Positions 9,012 to 18,151 of a stretch of 64,000 nucleotides of DNA are shown here, piece after piece. Location: assembly GCF_011378905.1 (NCBI RefSeq), contig NZ_WTPY01000016.1, forward strand, positions 1 to 64,000, read 5' to 3'. Source of the stretch: Paraglaciecola sp. 20A4. Lineage in GTDB: Bacteria; Pseudomonadota; Gammaproteobacteria; Enterobacterales; Alteromonadaceae. The notes under the pieces are model-generated. The model saw only the letters and a program-made list of their open reading frames with translations. It ran no database searches and was not told where the DNA came from. Numbering within the stretch: the first letter of the stretch is position 1; the number at the start of each line of letters is the position of its first letter. Both the position numbers and the translations under genes were made by a program.

Positions 9012-10136
9012 ATGACAAATTCTGTAGTGATCAGTGGTTCGGGATTATGGAATCCTCCACACAGCATCTCAAATGAAGAGTTAGTAGATGCGTACAATGC
9101 CTATGCCATAAAATTCAATGAACAAAATGCCGATGAGATTGAAGCAGGCTCATTAGTGGCGAAACCTTTATCAAGTGCTGAATTCATCCAAAAAGCTTCG
9201 GGTATTCGCAGTCGATATTGCTATGTGAAAGACGGTATTTTAGACATCAATCGTATGCGCCCAATGATTGCGGAGCGTTCAGATGACGAGTTATCTGATC
9301 AAGCTGAAATGGCGATTAATGCCGCTAAATTAGCGTTAAAAGCAGCTAACAAAACCGCTGATGATATCGACGTCGTTATCGTTTCTTGTGCCTACACGCA
9401 ACGTTCTTACCCTGCTTTAGCGATTGAAGTCCAAGGCGCGCTGGGTATTAAAGGCTTTGGCTTTGATATGCTGGTTGCTTGCTCCGCAGCCACGTTCGCG
9501 TTACACCGAGCCTATGAGATGATTACCGCTGGCACGGCCAAAGGAGTTTTGGTGATCAATCCTGAATTGACGTCTCCTCAGGTCAATTACTGTGACCGTG
9601 ACAGTCATTTCATTTTTGGTGATGTAGCAACAGCGATGGTAGTCGAAAATGCGGATACCGCTACATCAGACCACGTATTTGAAATTATCAGCACTAAAGC
9701 CGTGACCCAATTTTCGAATAATATTCGTTCTAATTTCGGTTATGTTAGTAGAGCGAATGATGTTGACCCTTACGGTGCTGACAAATTGTTCCATCAAGAA
9801 GGACGTAAAGTGTTTAAAGAAGTTTGCCCGATGGCAGTTGAACATATCAGTGAGCATTTGACGCGTCACACGCTAACCACCGCCGATGTTAAACGTTGGT
9901 GGTTACACCAAGCGAATATCAATATGAATAACCTTATTAGCAAAAAATTACTTGGTCGCGAGCCCACACGAGAGGAAGCTCCGATTGTATTAGATCAGTA
10001 TGCCAATACAGCGTCTGCAGGCTCCATTATTGCTTTTAGTATGCACCATAAGGATTTACAAGCAGGTGATTACGGGTTGCTATGTTCTTTCGGTGCAGGT
10101 TATTCGATAGGCAGTTTGCTGGTTAGAAAAAAATAG
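9012..10136 (+). CDS. Beta-ketoacyl-ACP synthase III family protein
   Basis: A 374-residue thiolase-fold enzyme with the Cys-His-Asn triad of KAS III enzymes: Cys157 in DMLVACSAA, His299 in WLHQAN and Asn332 in YANTASAGS. It is about 55 residues longer than housekeeping FabH (about 317), with extra sequence at residues 30-95, and belongs to the longer FabH-like group found in marine gammaproteobacteria. KAS III enzymes condense acyl-CoA with malonyl-ACP; which acyl donor this one uses is unknown. It stands alone with respect to other fatty acid genes, followed by a hairpin and then prsK. Confidence 0.88.
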   Translation: MTNSVVISGSGLWNPPHSISNEELVDAYNAYAIKFNEQNADEIEAGSLVAKPLSSAEFIQKASGIRSRYCYVKDGILDINRMRPMIAERSDDELSDQAEMAINAAKLALKAANKTADDIDVVIVSCAYTQRSYPALAIEVQGALGIKGFGFDMLVACSAATFALHRAYEMITAGTAKGVLVINPELTSPQVNYCDRDSHFIFGDVATAMVVENADTATSDHVFEIISTKAVTQFSNNIRSNFGYVSRANDVDPYGADKLFHQEGRKVFKEVCPMAVEHISEHLTRHTLTTADVKRWWLHQANINMNNLISKKLLGREPTREEAPIVLDQYANTASAGSIIAFSMHHKDLQAGDYGLLCSFGAGYSIGSLLVRKK

Positions 10137-10142
10137 CGGCTA

Positions 10143-10166
10143 AGTCGGCGACAGTAGTTGCCGACT
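10143..10166 (+). terminator. Strong hairpin after the FabH-like gene
   Basis: A 10-bp stem (AGTCGGCGAC pairing with GTTGCCGACT, one G-U pair) closes a four-base loop seven bases after the stop codon. No T-tract follows directly (TTTTT comes 16 nt later), so it may be a weak terminator or an mRNA 3'-end stabiliser. Confidence 0.45.
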
Positions 10167-10233
10167 GGAAAAGGGATGGCTTTTTACGTCATTAGCATAA
10201 AAACGGAATAATAACGTTGGGGACAACACCATT

Positions 10234-12252
10234 ATGCTAGCAGTTTGGGGATACGCAGCCAGTGCGTTAGGTTACGCACTGTTGCTGTTGTTACTGTTAA
10301 CGTCGCGTAAATCGGGGTTAGCAAAATACTTACTAATTCTCGCTACAGCTGCTACGTGCCTGTGGTCGTTGTCACCATTTTTCATGGATGAAATTACGGT
10401 CGAACGATTAATCGTCTTCGATAATATAAAACAATTTTTCTGGCTACTGTTCTTGGCAGCCTGCTTGAAAGACAACTTTACCAGTCTCACCGGAGTGTTA
10501 AGACGCCCCGAAACTTGGTTGATTTTAGCGCTACCCATGGTCGCTATTATTGTGCCGTTATTTTTTAATGTAGCAGACAGTTGGTTGTTCTTATTTCAAA
10601 CTGTGCTTGCATTGCAAGTACTGATATTGCTTGAAATCATCTATCGTCAAGCAGGGGATAATCGTTGGGCATTTAAGCCGCTGATCTTGTACCTTGGGGC
10701 AACGAACTTATTTGAGTTTGTGACGTTTGCTAACGCCCTTATGGTTGAGCAGATTGATCTCACTTACATCGCCGCCAGAGGCTTTATTTATACTGCTCTT
10801 ATCCCTTTTTTGGTGCTGGCTATTCGTCGTGTCCAGCATTGGGGCGTAGATATATTTGTTAGTCGAGAGGTAGTGCTACACAGTTCTTTGCTTGTGGTGG
10901 CGGGCTGTTACTTATTTGTGATGTCGCTGATTGGTTATGTGGTTAAATATATGGGCGGAGAGTGGAGTTCCACGATCCAAATATCGTTATTTTTCTTATC
11001 GTTAGCCTTACTGGTTACTGTCTTTTTATCTGCTAGTTTCCGTACCAAAGTAAAAGTATTTATTACCAAGCACTTCTTTGCAAATCAATTTGATTATCGC
11101 CATGAATGGGTTAAATTAACCCAATCATTGGCCCATAATCGGCCGGGGCAAACCGTTTATCAAACGGTGCTTAATGCTTTTTTACAAGCGATGGATTATC
11201 AGTCGGGTTTATTGATTAAGTGTGTTGACAATAAAGTTGAGTATCTGGCAGATCAAGATGCAGAGCCATTATGCGAAGATCAGTTGATTGTGATGCAGCA
11301 GTTTTTTGACTATTTTCAGCATAAAAATTGGATTATTGATATCGCTGAATTGCGCACTAAACCTTTTGTGTACGAAGAGTTAAAGGTTAATCACGCGGCA
11401 CTCAATAAAGCCACCTTTCAATTGGTGGTACCCATATACCGTGAGGAAGTATTTTGGGGATTGGTTTTAATGACTAATACCAAAGAAACACCACGCAGTC
11501 TAAATTGGGAGCTACGAGATTATTTAACCGCAGTGACGGACCAAGTCGCCAATTTCTTATTTCATCACGAAGCGGCGAAAGAGGTGGCTGAAAACGCTCA
11601 ATTTGCGGCGTTTACCCGTATGTCGGCTTTTGTTCTTCACGATTTGAAAAATGTATTGGCGCAAATTGATTTGATTTTATGTAATGCTGAGCAGCATAAA
11701 GACAATCCTGAGTTTATCGATGATACTTTTGAAACATTGCATCATACTAAAGCGCGGATGGAAAAAATGCTGCGCCAGCTATCTGAGAAGAATTCTGACT
11801 TGGCCAGTCCTCAGCGCTTATGTCGTATATCCCAGTGCATAGACAATGTTATTCAACAACGCTGCGCCAATCAACTGCCCAAAGTGGAGTTGAACGTTAT
11901 AAGTGAAACGGATGTCGTGTTAGATCAGGATAAATTCGCCAATGTGATGTATCACTTAATAAGCAATGCCCAGCAGGCCACTGCTGATGATGGCTTTGTG
12001 CGGGTGGAAGTAGAGCATGCTCCGCAAAACACGCAGATGGTTGTGACCATTTCTGATAATGGCTCGGGAATGAGTAAGACGTTTATTCAGCAACGTTTGT
12101 TTAAGCCTTTTGATACTACCAAAGGTAACGCAGGAATGGGTATTGGCGCATATGATGCTAAAACATTTTTGGAAAAAATTGGTGGTTTTTTATATGTTCA
12201 AAGTGAAGAAAATGTTGGTACAGTCTTTACATTGAACATACCAGCAGACTAA
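10234..12252 (+). CDS. prsK: PEP-CTERM system sensor histidine kinase PrsK
   Basis: A 672-residue membrane kinase. About the first 290 residues are predominantly hydrophobic helices, followed by a GAF-like region (about 310-450) and a histidine kinase core. The phospho-acceptor His469 lies in VLHDLKN; ATPase motifs include SNAQQA (N box), DNGSGM (G1) and GMGIGAY (G2). Layout, length and the immediate downstream PrsR gene match the PrsK family, which occurs only with PEP-CTERM/exosortase systems and controls sigma-54-dependent expression of PEP-CTERM proteins. The signal sensed is unknown. Only 25 bp separate it from prsR, so the two form an operon. Confidence 0.92.
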   Translation: MLAVWGYAASALGYALLLLLLLTSRKSGLAKYLLILATAATCLWSLSPFFMDEITVERLIVFDNIKQFFWLLFLAACLKDNFTSLTGVLRRPETWLILALPMVAIIVPLFFNVADSWLFLFQTVLALQVLILLEIIYRQAGDNRWAFKPLILYLGATNLFEFVTFANALMVEQIDLTYIAARGFIYTALIPFLVLAIRRVQHWGVDIFVSREVVLHSSLLVVAGCYLFVMSLIGYVVKYMGGEWSSTIQISLFFLSLALLVTVFLSASFRTKVKVFITKHFFANQFDYRHEWVKLTQSLAHNRPGQTVYQTVLNAFLQAMDYQSGLLIKCVDNKVEYLADQDAEPLCEDQLIVMQQFFDYFQHKNWIIDIAELRTKPFVYEELKVNHAALNKATFQLVVPIYREEVFWGLVLMTNTKETPRSLNWELRDYLTAVTDQVANFLFHHEAAKEVAENAQFAAFTRMSAFVLHDLKNVLAQIDLILCNAEQHKDNPEFIDDTFETLHHTKARMEKMLRQLSEKNSDLASPQRLCRISQCIDNVIQQRCANQLPKVELNVISETDVVLDQDKFANVMYHLISNAQQATADDGFVRVEVEHAPQNTQMVVTISDNGSGMSKTFIQQRLFKPFDTTKGNAGMGIGAYDAKTFLEKIGGFLYVQSEENVGTVFTLNIPAD

Positions 12253-12277
12253 TGAATTAAGTTGCAAGGACTATTAC

Positions 12278-13636
12278 ATGGATAAGATTTTAGTCGTCGA
12301 TGACGACCTAGGCATTCAAAAGCAACTAAAGTGGAGTTTTACTGGGTATGACGTGGTATTCGCAGATGATAGAGCATCGGCCATTACGCAATTACGTCGC
12401 CACGAACCCAAGGTTATTACGCTGGATTTAGGCTTGCCGCCTGATCCGGCAAACGCCACTGAAGGACTTGCCGCGTTGCAGGAGATACTGGCATTGTCAC
12501 CGAACACTAAGGTGATAGTGGTCACGGGCAACAACGATAAGCTCAACGCGTTAAAAGCCATTGAGCTAGGTGCATACGATTTTTATCAGAAGCCAATAGA
12601 CTCAGATACTATTCAACTGTTGGTTAGCCGCGCCGCCCAACTTTACGACTTAGAAAAAGAGATCCGTCACTTATCGGCTGTCGCGCCCTCAATGGATAGG
12701 ATAATTGGTAATAGTGAACAGATTCTAGCGGTTAGCAAAAAAGCAGAACGTATCGCGCAAACCGATATAAGCACCTTATTATTAGGCGAAAGTGGAACGG
12801 GTAAAGAAGTATTCGCCCGCAGCATTCACGAGCATAGTCTACGTAAAAATAACGCGTTTGTGGCGATTAACTGTGCCTCAATTCCGGAAAATTTGCTCGA
12901 AAGTGAATTGTTTGGCTACGAAAAAGGCGCGTTTACCGGCGCAAATAAAACCACCCCAGGAAAGATTGAAAGTGCCCAGGGCGGTACATTGTTCTTAGAC
13001 GAAATAGGCGATATGCCAGTCGGTTTACAAGCCAAAATGTTGCGTTTTTTACAAGAGCGAGTCATTGAAAGGGTGGGTGGTCGCTCAGAAATACCGGTCG
13101 ATATTCGGGTTATTTGTGCGACTCACCGTGATTTATCATCGATGGTAGCTGAAGAAACGTTCCGGGAAGATTTATATTATCGTATTGGGGAGATCAATAT
13201 TTTGATCCCGCCGTTACGCGACCGCGGAAACGATGTAATCTTATTGGGTAAAACATTTTTAAATCAGTATAACGAAGATTTTAAAACCAAGGTCAAAGGC
13301 TTTAGTGACAGTGCTGTTCAGGCTATGTTACAGCATCGTTGGCCGGGTAATATTCGTGAATTGCAGAATAAGCTGAAGTCTGCGGTTATTATGACGGAGA
13401 CTGCCTATATTCAACCTGATGATTTAGGTCTTCAAGTGAATGAGCACCAAAGTGTGATGCCTACATTAAATTTGCGTGAAGTGCGCGAAGAAGCCGAGAG
13501 CCGAGCGATTCGGCATGCTTTCCAAGTGGCTGAACGTAATATGTCGCGCACGGCTGAATTACTGGGTGTGACACGTCCTACCTTGTATTCACTTATAGAT
13601 AAATACCATTTAGAGGACATTAAAACGGGCTCTTAG
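12278..13636 (+). CDS. prsR: PEP-CTERM-box response regulator PrsR
   Basis: A 452-residue sigma-54 activator. The receiver domain (residues 1-115) has acidic residues DDD at 8-10, phospho-acceptor Asp50, Thr83 and Lys105. The AAA+ domain has Walker A GESGTGKE (170-177) and the sigma-54-contact loop GAFTGA (217-222). A Fis-type helix-turn-helix ends the protein (TAELLGVTRPTLYSLIDKY). It should be phosphorylated by PrsK and open sigma-54 promoters; the one at 2285-2300 before the PEP-CTERM gene is a direct candidate. Confidence 0.93.
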   Translation: MDKILVVDDDLGIQKQLKWSFTGYDVVFADDRASAITQLRRHEPKVITLDLGLPPDPANATEGLAALQEILALSPNTKVIVVTGNNDKLNALKAIELGAYDFYQKPIDSDTIQLLVSRAAQLYDLEKEIRHLSAVAPSMDRIIGNSEQILAVSKKAERIAQTDISTLLLGESGTGKEVFARSIHEHSLRKNNAFVAINCASIPENLLESELFGYEKGAFTGANKTTPGKIESAQGGTLFLDEIGDMPVGLQAKMLRFLQERVIERVGGRSEIPVDIRVICATHRDLSSMVAEETFREDLYYRIGEINILIPPLRDRGNDVILLGKTFLNQYNEDFKTKVKGFSDSAVQAMLQHRWPGNIRELQNKLKSAVIMTETAYIQPDDLGLQVNEHQSVMPTLNLREVREEAESRAIRHAFQVAERNMSRTAELLGVTRPTLYSLIDKYHLEDIKTGS

Positions 13637-13725
13637 TTTATGTATGCTTGCTGGCTTAGACTGTAATGACAATTATCACGATGGTTAATACGATTAACAC
13701 CAGTCAAATGGTAACTGAGGCGTAG

Positions 13726-14109
13726 ATGCATTGGTTTAAATATGCACTGGCGCTTTTATCTTTGGTGGGCTTTTGGTTTGCTGGTTTGCTTCTGAGTCAG
13801 TTCATTGCGTTGCCCGCCTCATTACTTGGCTTATTATTGTTGTTACTGGCCTTGATGTGGCTAAAACAAATTCCCAGTGCGTTATTGCGCGTGTCGCAGT
13901 TTGTACTCGGGCATATGTTAGTGCTATTTGTCCCTGCAACGATGGGAATTTTATTATTTGGTGAAAAACTCGCTGGTAACCTGTGGTGGTTAGTATTAAC
14001 GATTATTATCAGCACTGTCATCAGCTTGGGCATTACTGCGTGGATTGCTCAACGCCATTGGCAGAATCATGAGCCAGCAGATATTCCGATCGAGGATCAC
14101 GATGATTAA
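13726..14109 (+). CDS. lrgA: CidA/LrgA family holin-like protein
   Basis: A 127-residue inner membrane protein with four predicted helices and a short acidic C-terminus (IPIEDHDD). LrgA/CidA proteins are holin-like and work with LrgB/CidB in export processes linked to murein hydrolase control or, in some bacteria, pyruvate uptake. GAGG six bases upstream supports the ATG at 13726. The gene is followed after 14 bp by lrgB, the normal operon pairing. Confidence 0.87.
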   Translation: MHWFKYALALLSLVGFWFAGLLLSQFIALPASLLGLLLLLLALMWLKQIPSALLRVSQFVLGHMLVLFVPATMGILLFGEKLAGNLWWLVLTIIISTVISLGITAWIAQRHWQNHEPADIPIEDHDD

Positions 14110-14123
14110 GACTAAGAACGTCT

Positions 14124-14828
14124 ATGCTCAGTAATAATAGCGAATTACTATCAGCTGCTATTTGGGTATGCATCACCCTATTGGTATATCTTGGCTCACT
14201 GCTCATTTACCGCGTATTAGGCAGTCGGCCTCTTTTTCATCCAATGATTTTTTGTATCGCTATTCTAGCCATGCTGTTGTTTTATGCAGGGGTCAATGTG
14301 AAAGAATATCAGAGCTACACCGGCTTGTTAAGCTGGTTACTTGGGCCGGCAACAGTAGCATTAGCCATTCCTTTATATACGCAACTTAACAGTATAAAGA
14401 AAAATGGTTTGGGCGTTATGCTACCTATAATAGTGGGTGGCGCGTTAGCCCCCTTACTGGCCTTGATTGGCTTGTACTTTTTGCCGATGGAAGCCAGCAT
14501 AAAGCTAAGTTTTCTGACTAAATCTATCACTACGCCCCTAGCGATTGAGACCAGTCAATATATTGGCGGCATTCCTGAGCTAGCTGTAGTGATTGTGATT
14601 TTTACCGGTATTGTCGGTGCGATATTTGCCGCCAGTATTTATCGATTGTTAGGTGTTAAATCGGAACAAGCTCAAGGGATCGCACTAGGCACAGTTGCCC
14701 ATGCAATAGGCACGGCTCAAGGATTTCAAATGAGTCAAAAAGTCGGCGCGTTTGCCTCATTAGGTCTATGCATAAATGGTGTGTTAACTGCGATAATTCT
14801 ACCTATTATTTTCTTTCTATTCAGCTAG
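14124..14828 (+). CDS. lrgB: LrgB family membrane protein
   Basis: A 234-residue membrane protein with seven or so hydrophobic helices and the LrgB/CidB core: SITTPLAIETSQYIGGIPEL at about residues 134-153, followed by GTVAHAIGTAQGFQ, both highly conserved in the family. It partners the upstream LrgA. No LytSR-type regulator is adjacent, so control of this pair is unknown; the upstream PrsR ends 90 bp before lrgA and does not obviously belong with it. Confidence 0.92.
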   Translation: MLSNNSELLSAAIWVCITLLVYLGSLLIYRVLGSRPLFHPMIFCIAILAMLLFYAGVNVKEYQSYTGLLSWLLGPATVALAIPLYTQLNSIKKNGLGVMLPIIVGGALAPLLALIGLYFLPMEASIKLSFLTKSITTPLAIETSQYIGGIPELAVVIVIFTGIVGAIFAASIYRLLGVKSEQAQGIALGTVAHAIGTAQGFQMSQKVGAFASLGLCINGVLTAIILPIIFFLFS

Positions 14829-14971
14829 TGGTGCGAATGTTGCTTAGGTAAGTTTATGTGTTGAATAAGCGTATAAATTGAACTCGCTTATCAATGACGT
14901 TTAGCTTATTGAAATGATGAAATTATCTTTGTCATTAAAAGACAACATTTCACGGACTCTGGTTACCACAT

Positions 14972-16681
14972 ATGTGCAAATTATCACACTACCCAATACC
15001 TTATTGGCTATCCCTTTTCCTCGTTACCCTTTTTTTAACGGCATGTGGTGGATCAGGATCACCAGACTCAAGTACCGACAATAGCGCAAAAGTACTTGTT
15101 AATGCGGGACCCGGCTCAACAGTCAATGAAGGAACCACAGTGAATCTTCAGGGTGATGCGGTAGGCACTACTGATGAGCTGACTTATGCATGGTCTGCTG
15201 CGCCTACGCTTGATATTACGCATGACGATAGCACTTCAGGAGTCGCATCTTTTGTGGCGCCAACAACCAGTGACAGCCTGACTTATCGCCTTACATTGCA
15301 GGCAACCGACGGTAACGGAAACGTAGGTTCAGACTCATTAGATATAACGGTTTTACCCCTAAATACTAAACCTAACGCGTTGATTACTTACCAACCTTTA
15401 GATGGTTTTAACAATAATATATTTCCAGCAGGAATGGACGTTACTCTAGATGGTAGCACGAGCACTGACGCAGACGCAGCGGACGCCAGTGACCCCATTG
15501 CCGCATATCAATGGCAACAACTTGCCGGAGTTGGTGTACTTTCTGGTGTAAGCAAAGATGCCAACAGCATTTCTTTTACCACCCCCATTTTGGATGAAGA
15601 CACGAGCTTGACGTTTGAGCTTACGGTAACCGATTACGAAGGTGGGACGGATAGCCAAGAGCTTACGATAACCATTTTAAGTGCTCGCAACAATGTGCCG
15701 ACGGTTGATGCAGGTGTCGATCATCAAGTATTTTCAGGGGAGAGTATCTTGTTATCTGGTATCGCAGATACCGCCATACCGTCAGCGAAACCGCTTACCT
15801 TTCTATGGTTAAAAGATTCCTTACTTGAACCACAAATTAACAACGCCAATGTGCTACAGACCTTTGCGGTAGCGCCAATGGTAAGTAGTGCTCAGGTGTT
15901 AACGTTTACGTTGCAGGTGACAGATGCAAACAACAACGAAGTAGACGATAGTATTTCGGTTACGGTTAAGCCTTTCCCCCGCAGTTTAATTAACGATACT
16001 GGCGTCACTCGTCAAGGTAGTACTAATGCTATAAATTCGTCTCATCAAGCTGATTACCCAGCGCAAGACGGTCAGCGAGGGCGCGACATTATTGCCAATA
16101 ATAATATGTTAACTAAAGCGGGGCGCGGTGAGGGCGGATTCGATTTCACTCGTCTGGATAACATTGGTGACGAAGTGGATGATGTCAGTCAACCTTGGCG
16201 TTGTGTGCGTGACAATGTAACCGGACTGGTATGGGAAATAAAAACCACGACCGGTGACTTACATGGTCGTCGTCATACCTATAGTTGGTATGAGGAAGAA
16301 AATAACGGAGGATACAGCGGCCCATTGAACCCAAGTGTGCCGAGTTGTTCTATCAGTAACTGCAACACTCAGGCGTTTGTTGATGAAGTGAATGCCCAAG
16401 GGTTATGCGGATTTTATGATTGGAAATTGCCCAACCATAATGAACTATTGTCCGTGGTACATTTTGGTAAATCGACCACGCCATTGCTAGATACAGATTA
16501 TTTTCCTTATGCAGATGATGGATCAACCAGCACCTTGTGGTACTGGACATCACAAACGAGTGTTGATGGAACTAACGAGGAAGCGCAAAACGCTTGGGCG
16601 ATTGATTTTTCATCAGGTAACGATAATTTTTTAAATAAGTCTACAGCGGTCAATGTGCGCTTAGTTAGAGCAGGACGATAA
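14972..16681 (+). CDS. DUF1566 lipoprotein with Ig/PKD-like repeats
   Basis: A 569-residue predicted surface lipoprotein. The signal peptide ends in the lipobox LTACGG (Cys at about 25), followed by a Gly/Ser linker. Three tandem beta-sandwich repeats of roughly 95 residues follow (about 40-135, 140-235 and 240-335), each beginning with a form like VNAGPGSTVNEG or VDAGVDHQVFSG, typical of PKD/REJ or cadherin-like modules. The C-terminal part from about 400 is a DUF1566 (Lcl C-terminal) domain, with GLVWE, WKLPNHNEL and WYWTSQT. The ligand is unknown. One base separates it from the next DUF1566 gene. Confidence 0.85.
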   Translation: MCKLSHYPIPYWLSLFLVTLFLTACGGSGSPDSSTDNSAKVLVNAGPGSTVNEGTTVNLQGDAVGTTDELTYAWSAAPTLDITHDDSTSGVASFVAPTTSDSLTYRLTLQATDGNGNVGSDSLDITVLPLNTKPNALITYQPLDGFNNNIFPAGMDVTLDGSTSTDADAADASDPIAAYQWQQLAGVGVLSGVSKDANSISFTTPILDEDTSLTFELTVTDYEGGTDSQELTITILSARNNVPTVDAGVDHQVFSGESILLSGIADTAIPSAKPLTFLWLKDSLLEPQINNANVLQTFAVAPMVSSAQVLTFTLQVTDANNNEVDDSISVTVKPFPRSLINDTGVTRQGSTNAINSSHQADYPAQDGQRGRDIIANNNMLTKAGRGEGGFDFTRLDNIGDEVDDVSQPWRCVRDNVTGLVWEIKTTTGDLHGRRHTYSWYEEENNGGYSGPLNPSVPSCSISNCNTQAFVDEVNAQGLCGFYDWKLPNHNELLSVVHFGKSTTPLLDTDYFPYADDGSTSTLWYWTSQTSVDGTNEEAQNAWAIDFSSGNDNFLNKSTAVNVRLVRAGR

Positions 16682-16682
16682 T

Positions 16683-17180
16683 ATGAGAAAGTTATTAATT
16701 TTGGCCCTACTTAGTTTTAATGCAAGCGCACAAACATGTCTTGATAGTGTGAGCGAAACTGCAAGCGCGGAGCAGTTTGTGGTCAATACTGATGGCACGG
16801 CCACGCATACCGAAAGTGGTCTAATGTGGATGCGCTGCAGCCTTGGGCAAACTTACAGCAATGAAAGTTGTATAGGCGAAGCCGATGAACTGAATTGGCA
16901 GCAAGCGTTAGATGATGCTCATGGTTATACCTTTGCTGGTCTAAGCGGTTGGCGGGTACCTAATTTGAAAGAACTCGCGACCCTGACTGAGCGAGCGTGT
17001 GTGCGCCCAGCGATTAATGAAATTGTTTTCCCTGATACATTATCCGATGATTACTGGACATCGACTCCTTCTGTGACCGATGCCAGTCGAGCTTGGGTGG
17101 TGGCATTTTTTAACAGCAGTAATGCGCTGAAAGAAAAACGTTTATTCGTATATACCCGACTAGTGAGAACAGTCGATTAA
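16683..17180 (+). CDS. Exported DUF1566 protein
   Basis: A 165-residue protein with a cleavable signal peptide (predicted cleavage after SFNASA) and a single DUF1566 domain: GLMWMRCSLG, WRVPNLKELATL and DDYWTSTPS, ending VYTRLVRTVD. It contains several cysteines, consistent with disulfides outside the cytoplasm. Its start codon sits one base after the stop of the preceding DUF1566 lipoprotein, so the two are likely co-translated and may form a complex. The function of the domain is unknown. Confidence 0.85.
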   Translation: MRKLLILALLSFNASAQTCLDSVSETASAEQFVVNTDGTATHTESGLMWMRCSLGQTYSNESCIGEADELNWQQALDDAHGYTFAGLSGWRVPNLKELATLTERACVRPAINEIVFPDTLSDDYWTSTPSVTDASRAWVVAFFNSSNALKEKRLFVYTRLVRTVD

Positions 17181-17270
17181 CCTATATTTTAATTCGATTA
17201 TCGTATCGTGCTTTCAATACCGAGATTTAATGGTCAGAATATCTGGGTCTTTTTAAGTTAGCGGTTTGAT

Positions 17271-18050
17271 ATGCGTTTTTTGTGGTTAATTTTTCTGTGC
17301 TTCCATATAGCCAATGTAAAAGCTGAATATAAGTGTGACGTCGAGTTAAACTATGGGTTAGTGGTAACGACAAATCAGATCAGAGTCATTGATAACAGTC
17401 GTACCGTTTATCAAATTAACGGTGACGATCAGCTGATTGTTCAAGGACAGTGGGTAACGCTGTCGCCCAAACAGCAAATAGAATTGAAAGAACTGGCTGA
17501 TGGTGTGTACCACGTCGTACCAAAAATGATTTTACTGGCCAGCGAAGGTGTTGAACTGGCCATTGAAACAGTTGAACATGTATATCTAGGATTAGTAGGG
17601 GACGAGCACGATAGCTACGAAAAACTTCGCTCGTCTCTTGCCAGAGTACAGTCCCGAGTCAAAGAAAAATTCATACATGCGGGCAGTAATTTTTATATGG
17701 GTCCGGGCACACTTGAGAACGTGGACGATTTAGTCGACCGTGAACTCGAAGAGCAAATCGAAGAAGCAATGAATACCTCGCTCGGGGGGATTTTATCGGC
17801 GATTGGTGGTTTGGTTTCAGAAAGTACCAGTACCGAAGAAAAAATTGCTAAGTTAGCTGAAAAAATTGACAGCATCGGCAATTCCGTAGATGAGGTTATT
17901 ACGTCCAAAGGCCAGACTTTACAGCAAAAAGCACACTGGTTTTGCAACGAATTTAATCGTCTTGATCGAGTGGAGAATCGTTTGCGTCGAGATATTCCCG
18001 AGTTGGCGCAATACGATGTAGTAAGCAGCGCGAAGTCCCGCTCTCATTAA
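17271..18050 (+). CDS. DUF2884 (YggN-like) exported protein
   Basis: A 259-residue protein with a signal peptide ending near VKAEYKCDVEL, followed by a beta-rich N-terminal part and a long helical region with heptad-like character (about 110-215). The layout recalls E. coli YggN: the YKC start, a short domain with a LSPKQ motif, a central GGIL segment and the late WFCNEF cysteine. YggN proteins are periplasmic and of unknown role. It stands in the same orientation as the DUF1566 pair but 90 bp downstream, so co-transcription is possible. Confidence 0.75.
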   Translation: MRFLWLIFLCFHIANVKAEYKCDVELNYGLVVTTNQIRVIDNSRTVYQINGDDQLIVQGQWVTLSPKQQIELKELADGVYHVVPKMILLASEGVELAIETVEHVYLGLVGDEHDSYEKLRSSLARVQSRVKEKFIHAGSNFYMGPGTLENVDDLVDRELEEQIEEAMNTSLGGILSAIGGLVSESTSTEEKIAKLAEKIDSIGNSVDEVITSKGQTLQQKAHWFCNEFNRLDRVENRLRRDIPELAQYDVVSSAKSRSH

Positions 18051-18151
18051 ATGGCTATTCGCCGTTGTTATTACATATAAAGACTGGGGTTGGCGCCTGT
18101 CCGCTGCTAGTATAGCCGCCGTTTTGCGTTGCTAGTCAAAGATCCTTTACT

